A DNA stretch of 64,000 bases, taken from assembly GCA_963728985.1 (NCBI GenBank), contig CAVSME010000003.1, positions 434,001 to 498,000 of the forward strand, in the 5' to 3' direction. The translations under genes were made by a program, and so were the position numbers. The notes below the pieces were generated by a model. It made no database searches. It saw nothing but the letters and a program-made list of their open reading frames with translations, and was not told the origin of the DNA. Positions 1 through 7,683 of this stretch are shown piece by piece. Positions within the stretch are counted from its first letter, which is position 1. The number at the start of each line of letters is the position of its first letter. The DNA comes from DASXAI01 sp963728985 (GTDB lineage: Bacteria; Actinomycetota; Acidimicrobiia; Acidimicrobiales; Ilumatobacteraceae).

Positions 1-1455
1 GGCCTGGCTGCGACCCACGTCCATGTCGGCGATGTTCACTCCGGCGTTGCCCAAGGCCGTGCCCACGTAGCCGATCATGCCGGGCCGGTCGTCGTTGCGG
101 ACCACGAGCATGTGGGCCGCCGGCGGCAGATCAGTGGTGTGGTCGTCCACGTTCACGATGCGGGGCTCACCCCGGCCGCCGGTCAGCGTGCCGGCGAGCA
201 CGTGCCCGCCGCCGCGCACGGTCACCAGGTTGACGTAGTCGACGGAGGTCGCCGAGCTGACCTCCCGCACCTCGACGCCGTGCTCCTTGGCCAGGTTGGG
301 CGCGTTCACGAACGTGACCGGCTCGTCGCTGACACCGCCGAACAGACCCTTCAGGACGGACAGCGTGAGGATGCGGGTGTCGTAGTCGGCCAGCTGGCCC
401 TCGTAGGCCACCTCCACCGTGTCGGGCACGCCTTCGGCCAGCGAGGCGAACAGCCGGCCCAAGCGCTCGGCCAGCGGTAGGTAGGGCCGCACGGTCTCGG
501 CCGCCTCGGCCGCGCTCACGTTCACGGCGAAGGGCACGAACTCGCCGGCCAGCGCCAGCTGCACCATCTCGGCGATGGTGTCCCCTGCCTTGTCCTGCGC
601 CTCCCGGGTGCTGGCCCCGAGGTGGGGCGTCACCACCACGCTGGACAGGCCGAACAGGGGCGACTCGGTCATCGGCTCGGTGCTGAACACGTCGAGGGCG
701 GCGCCGGCGATGCGGCCGTCCCGCACAGCATCGGCCAGCGCGTCCTCGTCCACGATCCCGCCCCGGGCGACGTTGATGACCCGCAGCTCCGGCTTGGCCC
801 GCGCGAGCAGTTCGGCACCGATGAGGCCGATCGTCTCGGGCGTCTTGGGCAGGTGGACGGTCAGGAAGTCGGCCTCCTCCACGAGGCGGTCGACCGGGAG
901 CAGTTCCACCGACATCTGGCGGGCCCGCTCGGCCGAGACGTACGGGTCGTAGGCCACGATGCGCATGCCGAAGGCCAGCGCCCGCTGGGCCACGAGCTTG
1001 CCGATCCGGCCGAGCCCGACGACGCCGAGCGTCTTGTTGGCCAGCTCGACGCCCTCCCACCGCGACCGCTCCCACCGACCGGCGGTGAGGGCGGCATGGG
1101 CCTGGGGCACGTTGCGGGCCTGAGCGAGGAGCAGTGCCATCGTGTGCTCGGCGGCGGAGATGATGTTCGACTGCGGTGCGTTCACGACCATGACGCCCCG
1201 GCGGGTGGCCGCCTCGACGTCGACGTTGTCGAGCCCGATGCCGGCCCGGCCCACCACGATCAGGTCGGCCCCTGCGGCCAGCACCTCGGCGGTGACCTGG
1301 GTGGCGGAGCGGATGATGAGGGCGTCGGCGCCCTTGACGGCGTCGAGGAGGTCGTCGGGCGACAGGTCGAGCCGGACGTCGACCTCGCAGCCGGCGGCCC
1401 GGAGGCCGTCCAGGCCGCGCTCGGCGATCTCTTCGGTGACGAGGACACGGGGCAC
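1..1455 (-). CDS. serA: D-3-phosphoglycerate dehydrogenase, C-terminal end beyond window
   Basis: Catalyses the NAD-dependent oxidation of 3-phosphoglycerate, the first step of serine synthesis in the cytoplasm. Starts at GTG 1455 (MPRVLVTEEI); 485 codons lie in the window and the rest is cut off. Visible are the Rossmann motif VVGLGRIGK near residue 148, the ARGGIVDE segment near 230, PHLGAST near 277, then the intervening domain of the long actinobacterial form and the start of an ACT domain (HMLVVRNDDRPGMIG, about residue 445), which in this family binds serine for feedback control. It is the last gene of a minus-strand run after aspC and a TIM-barrel protein. serC lies divergently 2.3 kb away, so two of the three serine-pathway steps sit together. 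Confidence 0.96.
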   Translation of the reverse strand, partial: MPRVLVTEEIAERGLDGLRAAGCEVDVRLDLSPDDLLDAVKGADALIIRSATQVTAEVLAAGADLIVVGRAGIGLDNVDVEAATRRGVMVVNAPQSNIISAAEHTMALLLAQARNVPQAHAALTAGRWERSRWEGVELANKTLGVVGLGRIGKLVAQRALAFGMRIVAYDPYVSAERARQMSVELLPVDRLVEEADFLTVHLPKTPETIGLIGAELLARAKPELRVINVARGGIVDEDALADAVRDGRIAGAALDVFSTEPMTESPLFGLSSVVVTPHLGASTREAQDKAGDTIAEMVQLALAGEFVPFAVNVSAAEAAETVRPYLPLAERLGRLFASLAEGVPDTVEVAYEGQLADYDTRILTLSVLKGLFGGVSDEPVTFVNAPNLAKEHGVEVREVSSATSVDYVNLVTVRGGGHVLAGTLTGGRGEPRIVNVDDHTTDLPPAAHMLVVRNDDRPGMIGYVGTALGNAGVNIADMDVGRSQA

Positions 1456-1501
1456 GGTCGGCAATTCAACCCGGCCGGCGCGAGCGAGGGCCAGCGGGTT
1501 C

Positions 1502-2563
1502 TCAGCCTGAGCTCGGCGGGGGCGCCGGCGGTGCTGTCGTCGGGTCGGGCTGGGTCGTGGTCGGCGAGGGCGGGGCGTCGAGGGCGGCCTGGGTGCCCCG
1601 GAGCACACCCCAGATCCCGCCCGGGGTGGTGCGGTAGTCGTAGAGCGACCCGCCGAGGGCGCCGCTGTCGGTCAGGGCCCGCAGGAAGTCACGCACCTCG
1701 CCCTCGCTGATCACGTCGGCGATGCCCCCGACCGGGTGGACGTTCAGGTTGAGGTCGCCGACCAGCGCCCGCATCCGCCGCACGCTCTCGGTCACGTATG
1801 TGTAGCCGCTCTTGTAGGCGCCCTCGCGGAAGCTCCAGTACGCCATCGGCAGCCACACGTCGTAGTACGGCTTCAGCTGCGCCCAGGGGAAGCCCGGCCA
1901 GTACGACGGGTTGATCACCTCGGTCTGCACGGCCGGCAACACCGTCGCCCCGATCGTGGCCTTGGCCCCGAGCGCTTCCCGCAGCCGGCGCGACAGCTCG
2001 ATCAGGCGGTTGCTGCGATCGGCGGGGTCCTTCACGACCTGGTTGTCCTCGATGTCGACGGAGATGCCGTCGAAGCGCTGGCCGCCCACGTCGAACCGGG
2101 CGATCTGCAGCAGCCGCTCGAGATCCACGTCGACGTCGGCGAACGTCGGGTAGTACCAGCCCACGACGCGCATCCCCCGGCGGTGGGCCCGCTCCAGGAA
2201 GGGCACCATCAGCTCAGGGGCCACCAGCCCGTTCGTGCGGTCGTCGTTGCGCGCCGCCTGGAGGTACAACGTCTTGACCCCCAGGCTTGCCATGGTGTCG
2301 ACGTCGTCGGCCACGACCGTGGGCGCCACGCCGCCGTTCTGGTACGCGGGCACGAAGTCGAACACGTCCACCCACGCGCCGAGGCCACGGTAGGCGTCCA
2401 GCGTGAAGTCGCCGCCGTGGGACGCAGGGTCGGCGGCGCGCTGGACGTCGGCCGAGCTGCCGCCATCGCGCACGAGGGCCACCAGCGCAGCGATGAGGAC
2501 GACCACGACGAGACCACCGGCGAGCAGCGCCAAGCGTGCCCGCGGGCTCTCGGGAAGGCTCAA
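1502..2563 (-). CDS. Membrane-anchored TIM-barrel glycosyl-hydrolase-like protein
   Basis: 353 residues. One hydrophobic helix (about residues 10-32, rich in V, L, A) follows a short basic N-terminus, so the protein is probably secreted or anchored outside. The body has alternating strand and helix segments with barrel-end signatures such as GVKTLYLQAA, RVVGWYYP, DGISVDIEDN and WLPMAYWS, resembling glycosidase-like domains of the DUF4015 type. It ends in a Pro/Thr/Ser-rich tail. The TTG start overlaps the aspC stop by four bases (TTGA), so it is probably translated by coupling. No substrate can be named; an acid pair in DIED could be catalytic. A second, larger protein of similar fold lies at 29319-31001. 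Confidence 0.72.
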   Translation of the reverse strand: MSLPESPRARLALLAGGLVVVVLIAALVALVRDGGSSADVQRAADPASHGGDFTLDAYRGLGAWVDVFDFVPAYQNGGVAPTVVADDVDTMASLGVKTLYLQAARNDDRTNGLVAPELMVPFLERAHRRGMRVVGWYYPTFADVDVDLERLLQIARFDVGGQRFDGISVDIEDNQVVKDPADRSNRLIELSRRLREALGAKATIGATVLPAVQTEVINPSYWPGFPWAQLKPYYDVWLPMAYWSFREGAYKSGYTYVTESVRRMRALVGDLNLNVHPVGGIADVISEGEVRDFLRALTDSGALGGSLYDYRTTPGGIWGVLRGTQAALDAPPSPTTTQPDPTTAPPAPPPSSG

Positions 2564-3750
2564 GAAAGCAGCGTCGCGACGCGGGTGATGCCCTCGATCA
2601 GGTCGTCGTCACCGAGGGCGAAGGAGAAGCGGCCGTAGCCGGGCGCGCCGAACGCCTCGCCCGGCACGAACGCCACCTTGGCCTCCGACAGCACCACATC
2701 GGCGAGGGCCAGCGTGCTCTCGGGGGTGCGCCCACCGATCGAACGCCCGAGGACCCCGGCGAACGACGGGAAGCAGTAGAACGCTCCCTGCGGCTCGAGG
2801 TTGGTGACGCCGGGGATGGCCGACAGGAGCTCGTGCATCTTGCGGCCCCGCCGGTCGAAGGCGGCGCGCATCTCGGCGACGGCACCGAGGTCGCCGCTGA
2901 CCGCGGCCAGCGCCGCCCGTTGGGACACGTTGGCCACGTTGGACGTGGCGTGCGACTGCAGGTTGGTGGCCGCCGCGATCACGTCGTTGGGGCCGATCAT
3001 CCACCCGACCCGCCAGCCGGTCATGGCATAGGTCTTGGCCACGCCGTTGAGGACCACGCACCGCTCCGCGATGTCGGGCACCGCCACCGGCATCGACGTG
3101 AACTCGTGATCGCCGTAGGTGAGGTGCTCGTAGATCTCGTCGGTCACCACCCAGATGCCCCGCTCGGCGGCCCACCACCCGATCGCCTCCACGTCGGCGG
3201 CCGGGTAGACGGCACCGGTCGGGTTGCTCGGCGACACGAACAGGAGGGCCTTGGTGCGCTCCGTCACCGCTCGGTCGAGCTGGTCGAGCGTGATGCGGAA
3301 CCCCGCAGCGGTGTCGGTCATCACCTCGACGGGCACGCCGCCGGCGAGGGCGATGGCCTCGGGATAGGTCGTCCAGTACGGCGCCGGGAGGATGACCTCG
3401 TCGCCGGGGTCGAGCAGGGCGGCGAAGGTGTTGTAGACGGCCTGCTTGCCGCCGTTGGTGATCAGGACCTGACCGGCGCTGCAGTCGAAGCCCGAGTCCC
3501 GCTTGGTCTTCACGGCGATGGCTTCCCGCAACTCGGGCAGGCCGGCCACCGGCGTGTAGTGGTGGTTCTTGGGGTCGCTGCAGGCGGCGATGGCGGCCTC
3601 GACGACATGGGCCGGCGTGGGGAAATCGGGCTCGCCGGCGCCGAAACCGATCACGTCTTCGCCCGCTGCCTTGAGCGCTTTAGCCTTGGCGTCCACGGCC
3701 AGCGTGGCCGACTCGGCGATCGCGCCAATCCTTCGGGAGATCCGGTTCAC
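2560..3750 (-). CDS. aspC: Aspartate aminotransferase (class I/II, PLP-dependent)
   Basis: 396 residues. Transfers amino groups between aspartate and 2-oxoglutarate using PLP. The N-terminus MNRISRRIGAI...SATLAVDAKAK and GAGEPDFPTP is the classic start of thermophile/actinobacterial AspC, which fixes the GTG at 3750 although the frame stays open further upstream. Other motifs are SPSNPTGAVY, TDEIYEHLTYG and NGVAKTYAMTGWRVGW, with the PLP lysine in VAKTYAMTG near residue 235. First gene of the aspC - TIM-barrel - serA unit. Its start is only 18 bp from the divergent serC start. A broad-specificity homologue (kynurenine or alanine aminotransferase) cannot be excluded. Confidence 0.93.
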   Translation of the reverse strand: MNRISRRIGAIAESATLAVDAKAKALKAAGEDVIGFGAGEPDFPTPAHVVEAAIAACSDPKNHHYTPVAGLPELREAIAVKTKRDSGFDCSAGQVLITNGGKQAVYNTFAALLDPGDEVILPAPYWTTYPEAIALAGGVPVEVMTDTAAGFRITLDQLDRAVTERTKALLFVSPSNPTGAVYPAADVEAIGWWAAERGIWVVTDEIYEHLTYGDHEFTSMPVAVPDIAERCVVLNGVAKTYAMTGWRVGWMIGPNDVIAAATNLQSHATSNVANVSQRAALAAVSGDLGAVAEMRAAFDRRGRKMHELLSAIPGVTNLEPQGAFYCFPSFAGVLGRSIGGRTPESTLALADVVLSEAKVAFVPGEAFGAPGYGRFSFALGDDDLIEGITRVATLLS

Positions 3751-3768
3751 GCCTGCCAGGATGGCACA
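3751..3768. promoter_or_regulatory. 18-bp divergent spacer, probable overlapping aspC/serC promoters
   Basis: Only 18 bp separate the two GTG starts. The spacer contains the imperfect -10 hexamers CAGGAT (+, 3757-3762, six bases before serC) and CATCCT (-, 3763-3758, seven bases before aspC), which share bases on opposite strands inside the inverted repeat TGCCA-GGA-TGGCA. There is no room for a Shine-Dalgarno site, so both mRNAs are probably leaderless. Inference from layout. Confidence 0.5.
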
Positions 3769-4896
3769 GTGAGTGTGTCCGACCCCCCGCGCATAACGAT
3801 CCCCGCCGACCTCCTCCCCGCCGACGGACGCTTCGGCTGCGGACCGTCCAAGGTGCCCGTCTCCGCCGTCGAGGCGCTGGCTGCGGCGGCGCCGTCCTGG
3901 CTGGGCACGTCGCACCGCCAGGCCCCGGTGAAGGACCTGGTCGGGCGGGTCCGGGCCGGTCTGCACGACCTGTTCAGCCTGCCGCCGGGGTGGGAGGTCG
4001 TGCTCGGCGACGGCGGCACCACCGTGTTCTGGGACGTGGCCACCTTCGGGCTGATCGAGTGGAAGAGCCAGCACTGCAGCTTCGGCGAGTTCTCGTCCAA
4101 GTTCGCTGCCGCCGCCGACGCCGCTCCTCACCTGGCCCCGCCCGACGTGATCTCCGCGCCCGTCGGCACCCATCCCCGACCAGCCGCCGACCCGTCCGTG
4201 GACCTCTACGCGCTGACCCACAACGAGACCTCGACCGGCGTCATGATGCCGTTGCAGCGGCCCGTCGGCGCCGACGGGCTCATCGCCGTGGACGCCACCT
4301 CGGGCGCCGGCGGCCTGCCGTGGTCCCCGGCCGAGGTGGACGTCTACTACTTCGCGCCGCAGAAGTGCTTCGCCTCCGACGGTGGCCTGTGGCTGGCCCT
4401 GTGCTCGCCCGCCGCCGTCGGTCGCATCGAGCAGATCAACTCGTCGGGCCGGTGGATCCCGGCATCGCTGGACCTGAAGATCGCCCTCGAGAACAGCCGC
4501 CTCGACCAGACCTACAACACGCCCTCGCTGGCCACGCTGTTCCTGCTGGAGCAGCAGCTGCAATGGATGAACGGCCTCGGCGGGCTGGATGCGTGCGTGG
4601 CCCGCTCGCAGCGCTCCGCCGACATCCTCTACGGGTGGGCCGACAAGGCGCCGTACGCCACGCCGTTCGTGGCCGACGAGGCCATGCGCTCCACGGTGGT
4701 CGGCTGCGTGGATCTCGACGGCGTGGACGCCCCGACCGTGTCGGCCGTCCTGCGGGACAACGGCATCGTGGACACCGAGTCGTACCGGCGCCTCGGGCGC
4801 AACCAGCTGCGCATCGCCATGTTCCCGGCCATCGACCCTGACGACGTCGACGCCCTCACCCACTGCATCGACTACGTGGTCGAACGCCTGGCGTGA
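3769..4896 (+). CDS. serC: Phosphoserine aminotransferase
   Basis: 375 residues. Converts 3-phosphohydroxypyruvate and glutamate to phosphoserine, the second serine-pathway step. It is of the mycobacterial type: DGRFGCGPSKV, GTSHRQAPVKDLVGRV, HNETSTGV, DATSGAGGLP and YYFAPQKCFASDGGLW, where the PLP lysine (PQK, about residue 199) sits, then YNTPSLATL and the end motif GRNQLRIAMFPAIDPDDV. The GTG at 3769 is chosen because it gives the usual short N-terminus; a second GTG lies at 3775. Divergent from aspC, whose operon includes serA, so serine synthesis is grouped here. No serB is visible. Confidence 0.96.
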   Translation: MSVSDPPRITIPADLLPADGRFGCGPSKVPVSAVEALAAAAPSWLGTSHRQAPVKDLVGRVRAGLHDLFSLPPGWEVVLGDGGTTVFWDVATFGLIEWKSQHCSFGEFSSKFAAAADAAPHLAPPDVISAPVGTHPRPAADPSVDLYALTHNETSTGVMMPLQRPVGADGLIAVDATSGAGGLPWSPAEVDVYYFAPQKCFASDGGLWLALCSPAAVGRIEQINSSGRWIPASLDLKIALENSRLDQTYNTPSLATLFLLEQQLQWMNGLGGLDACVARSQRSADILYGWADKAPYATPFVADEAMRSTVVGCVDLDGVDAPTVSAVLRDNGIVDTESYRRLGRNQLRIAMFPAIDPDDVDALTHCIDYVVERLA

Positions 4897-5211
4897 CCCT
4901 CTCGTGCCAGGCGAACGGCTCCGAGTCATCGTTCCTCGGCCCGAGCACGCCCCGCGAAGCCGTCAGCGCATCTCTTTCCCGTACCGCCTATCTACGGCCC
5001 TTCGGGCACCTCCTTTTCTTCTCTTTCCGCGGTCGGGGCGCAAGTAATCGCGCTTCAGCCGGTTCTCAATACGGCCTTCCTCGGCGACGACAGTCCGAAC
5101 CAAACGATAAGCGGCTACATCGCCTTACGGCACGAAACCTTTTGGTCGTTCATAGGTGGGCTGATCAGCGCTGAGTGGCGGGCCCTGGGACGCTTCACGC
5201 CAGTTGGCCTG
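4897..5211 (+). other. Start-less open frame with coding character upstream of the membrane-protein gene
   Basis: No complete gene starts here. The frame of the following membrane protein is open back to the serC stop, and from about 5062 it reads like a real N-terminus: VLNTAFLGDDSPN, then ISGYIALRHETFWSF and GRFTPVGLVENYGLQ. This pattern (DD after the first helix, later GRF.P) is typical of the first extracytoplasmic loop of polytopic glycosyltransferase-like proteins. There is no in-frame ATG, GTG or TTG before 5212, so the true 5' end appears lost or begins at a non-standard codon. I see no promoter, tRNA or repeat here. Confidence 0.6.
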
Positions 5212-6798
5212 GTGGAGAATTACGGGCTGCAGTACGTCCTCCACGATCGAGTCGCGTACAAAGCTCTCCTGGTCGCTCTTTCGATCTCGGCTGTCCTCTG
5301 TGTAGCGCTTCTCCTCGTGTCGATGACGGTGCCGGTCGAGGTAGCACTGCTAGGCGCCGCGTTGACCTCCGTCGCCTACCAGCTGCACAACTTCCACGAC
5401 CCGTTGCTCGCGTATGCAGGGATCACCCAGTTGGTGATGGTCCTCTATGCATTCTCCGCCCTCGCCTTCCTGAGCTGGTTGCGTACGGGAGGTGGCGCGA
5501 GGCTCGCCGTCACACTGGTGCTGATGGTCGTCGCGAACCTGATCTATGAGGCTGCCTATCCGCTCGTGATGCTGCACGTCGCGGCCGCCTTCTTCGAGCG
5601 CCGACGATGGACGAGCGTGATCGGTCCGATCGCCGTGACGATCGCGTTCGTGCTTCCTTCGTCGATCGTGCGGTCCAGTGGGGCTGGCGCTTACGGCATC
5701 GATCTCGCACCTGATCGAGTAGCGTCGACTCTTGGTCGTCAGCTGTCGGCACCGGTGCCGTTGGCCAACTATCTCGATCCCTTCGGACCTCGCTCTGTCG
5801 GCGTCGTCACTCGGACAGGGATGGCCACAGCCGAGTTGCGCGGCCTGGTCATCGGAGTGCTGTTGTTGCCGCTGCTGCTGGCAGCCGCGCGCGTCGGTCG
5901 GAGTGCGAGACCGAACCGACGAACTTGTATCACGGTGATCGTTATCTCGTTTTCACTCCTCGCCCTGCCCTCGGGGCTCGTAGCTGTGGCCAAGCGCTAT
6001 CAGACAGAGGTCCGCTGGGGCGTCGGTTACCTCCCCGCGTTCTTTGGCTATGTCGCCATCGGACTTCTTGGGTCACTCGCCTTTTGGATCGTGTCGCGGC
6101 CCGGAACCAGCCGAAGGTTTCTGTTCATCGCCGCCGCCTCGCTGAGTCTCGTGGCCTCGATCAATGCGGTCGGGAATGCACGCATTGCATCCGTCTCTCG
6201 GTCCGTTGCCATCGCTCGCGACGAGTTCGATGAAGCGCTTCGTGCTGGCCTCCTCGATGACACTCCGACCGGAACTATGCTGCTGTTCGACCGCGAGCAG
6301 ATCTCCGAACCACAGGGTCCCTGGATCCCGGGATACGACTGGGCAATTGACAATTGGATCTATGCGATCACCGGCCGCAGAATGAGGACGCTTCCAGTGG
6401 ATCCGTCCACGCCGCTCGCCCGGCAGTGCCAGGAAAGCACGGGCGCAGTCGCGTCCTGCCGCGTACCGAATGACCCGGTCGAGTGGATCAAGACGGCCTC
6501 CGCCGCGGCCGGTCGCTGGATCCTTCTTGCGCCGCTTTCAGTGAGCCTGAGGTCCGACACCGACCTTCGTGTCGCGCCGGCGGCGAGCGCTGCCCGTCTG
6601 GCGATTCGCTCGCGAGCTCAGACCGTGCTTCGCGCCGCAGAGGTGCGCTGGCGCAATTCTGACGGCACAACACTTGTGAGCAAGGGCGGGGCCCTGACTC
6701 TGGTTCGTCAGCACGGGGAATGGTCGCTGATGGACATCGCGGTCCCGAGAGGCGCTTCGGCGTGGACTGGTGCCGTGGTCATACCGGCCAGCGCGTGA
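5212..6798 (+). CDS. Polytopic membrane protein, glycosyltransferase-like (probably 5'-truncated)
   Basis: 528 residues from the first usable start (GTG 5212). Many transmembrane helices fill residues 20-320 (ALLVALSISAVLCVALLLVS, VALLGAALTSVAYQ, LAYAGITQLVMVLYAFSALA and others), followed by a soluble C-terminal domain of about 200 residues. The architecture recalls GT-C-like or GtrII/DUF2142-type proteins of the cell surface, but no catalytic motif is certain. Homologous-looking sequence continues upstream of the start, so the annotated start is probably inside the real protein. Base composition and codon use are clearly more AT-rich than the neighbours (many T-ending codons), suggesting acquisition by transfer. 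It lies alone between serC and an oxygenase gene. Confidence 0.68.
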   Translation: MENYGLQYVLHDRVAYKALLVALSISAVLCVALLLVSMTVPVEVALLGAALTSVAYQLHNFHDPLLAYAGITQLVMVLYAFSALAFLSWLRTGGGARLAVTLVLMVVANLIYEAAYPLVMLHVAAAFFERRRWTSVIGPIAVTIAFVLPSSIVRSSGAGAYGIDLAPDRVASTLGRQLSAPVPLANYLDPFGPRSVGVVTRTGMATAELRGLVIGVLLLPLLLAAARVGRSARPNRRTCITVIVISFSLLALPSGLVAVAKRYQTEVRWGVGYLPAFFGYVAIGLLGSLAFWIVSRPGTSRRFLFIAAASLSLVASINAVGNARIASVSRSVAIARDEFDEALRAGLLDDTPTGTMLLFDREQISEPQGPWIPGYDWAIDNWIYAITGRRMRTLPVDPSTPLARQCQESTGAVASCRVPNDPVEWIKTASAAAGRWILLAPLSVSLRSDTDLRVAPAASAARLAIRSRAQTVLRAAEVRWRNSDGTTLVSKGGALTLVRQHGEWSLMDIAVPRGASAWTGAVVIPASA

Positions 6799-6853
6799 CT
6801 TGACTCGGCCGCTCCCTTAACAGGGCGGTCACACGCCCGTGATCGGCCGGGCG

Positions 6854-6859
6854 TACCGT
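6854..6859 (+). promoter_or_regulatory. -10 box TACCGT for the 2OG oxygenase gene
   Basis: TACCGT lies 8 bases before the ATG at 6868, so transcription would start at or next to the start codon (leaderless). No Shine-Dalgarno is present. Confidence 0.5.
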
Positions 6860-6867
6860 CTCGGCGG

Positions 6868-7629
6868 ATGCCGGAACTGGTTCCGACGATCGACCTCGCC
6901 CCCTGGTGGCAGGGCGACGACGACGACCGTGTCGCCATTGCTCAGGCGGTGGACGGCGCCTGCTGCGAGGTCGGGTTCCTCGCCATCCGGGGCCACGACC
7001 TGCGCCCGTCGCTGGTTGCCAGGATGCTGGCGGTGACCAGCGAGTTCTTCGACCTACCGAGCGAGGAGAAGTGCCGCTACGGCTCCGACCAGCGCGGTTA
7101 CTCGCCGGAGGGACCGGATCTGGTCGAGACGTTCATCATGGGCCCCGATGCCAACGTCTGGCCCGATCACCCGGGGGTGATGCGGGAGGTGTGGGGCGAG
7201 TACTTCGACGCCATGCAGGACCTGGCCGACTGGATGGTGAGCGTGTTCGCCCTTTCCCTCGGGCAGTCCGCGGGCGGCTTCACCACTGGGGCGGCGGACG
7301 TCATGCGGGCCAGCCACTACGAGCGCCGGCCGGGCGCGCCGCCCCCGCTCCCCGGGCAGCTCCGCATGAGTCCCCACACCGATCCCGGCTGGTGCACGAT
7401 CCTGCTGGCCGACCCGGTGCCCGGGCTGCAAGTCCTCGGGCGCGAGGGCCGCTGGCACGACGTGCTCCCGCAGCCGGACACGCTGCTCGTCCACCCGGGC
7501 GACCGGATGGCGGCGTGGACGGGCGATCGATGGCGCTCCGCGCCGCACCGCGTCGTGCCGCCACCGGCCGACCAGATGGGCCCAGCCCGGCGCCGGTCGA
7601 TCGCCTTCGTCCACGCCGGGTCGTACTGA
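6868..7629 (+). CDS. 2-oxoglutarate/Fe(II)-dependent oxygenase (isopenicillin N synthase-like)
   Basis: 253 residues. Probably a soluble non-heme iron oxygenase. The N-terminal VPTIDLAPWW and EVGFLAIRGHDL match the DIOX_N region of isopenicillin N synthase-like proteins, with FFDLPSEEK following. The iron ligands are visible as HTDPGW (His and Asp, about residue 170) and APHRV (distal His, about 230), with RRRSIAF giving the Arg-x-Ser pair that holds 2-oxoglutarate. The protein is shorter than most family members (about 300-350). It stands alone with its own -10 box and faces metY convergently, so its substrate is unknown. A second family member lies at 45702-46754. Confidence 0.85.
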   Translation: MPELVPTIDLAPWWQGDDDDRVAIAQAVDGACCEVGFLAIRGHDLRPSLVARMLAVTSEFFDLPSEEKCRYGSDQRGYSPEGPDLVETFIMGPDANVWPDHPGVMREVWGEYFDAMQDLADWMVSVFALSLGQSAGGFTTGAADVMRASHYERRPGAPPPLPGQLRMSPHTDPGWCTILLADPVPGLQVLGREGRWHDVLPQPDTLLVHPGDRMAAWTGDRWRSAPHRVVPPPADQMGPARRRSIAFVHAGSY

Positions 7630-7683
7630 CGCGAGTTATCAACCGTGAGCGCGCACAACGCGCACGAGATGGCGACGGCGGAA
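7627..7683. other. Convergent junction with a possible degenerate stop-codon repeat
   Basis: The region starts at the oxygenase stop codon with TGACGCG, then TCAACC and CGCGCA, in the same order as the two better copies of the repeat at 13083-13111 and 61094-61122. Similarity is partial. It could act as a bidirectional terminator between this gene and metY. Confidence 0.3.

Noticed and set aside
2536..4896. Plus-strand frame of 786 residues ending with serC
   Set aside because: The first half is antisense to aspC. The SerC N-terminus and spacing fix the start at 3769.
2560..4929. A 789-residue minus-strand frame joining an antisense reading of serC to aspC
   Set aside because: Only the last 396 residues look like a protein. 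The rest is Arg/Gly/His-rich antisense of serC, an effect of high GC in third positions.
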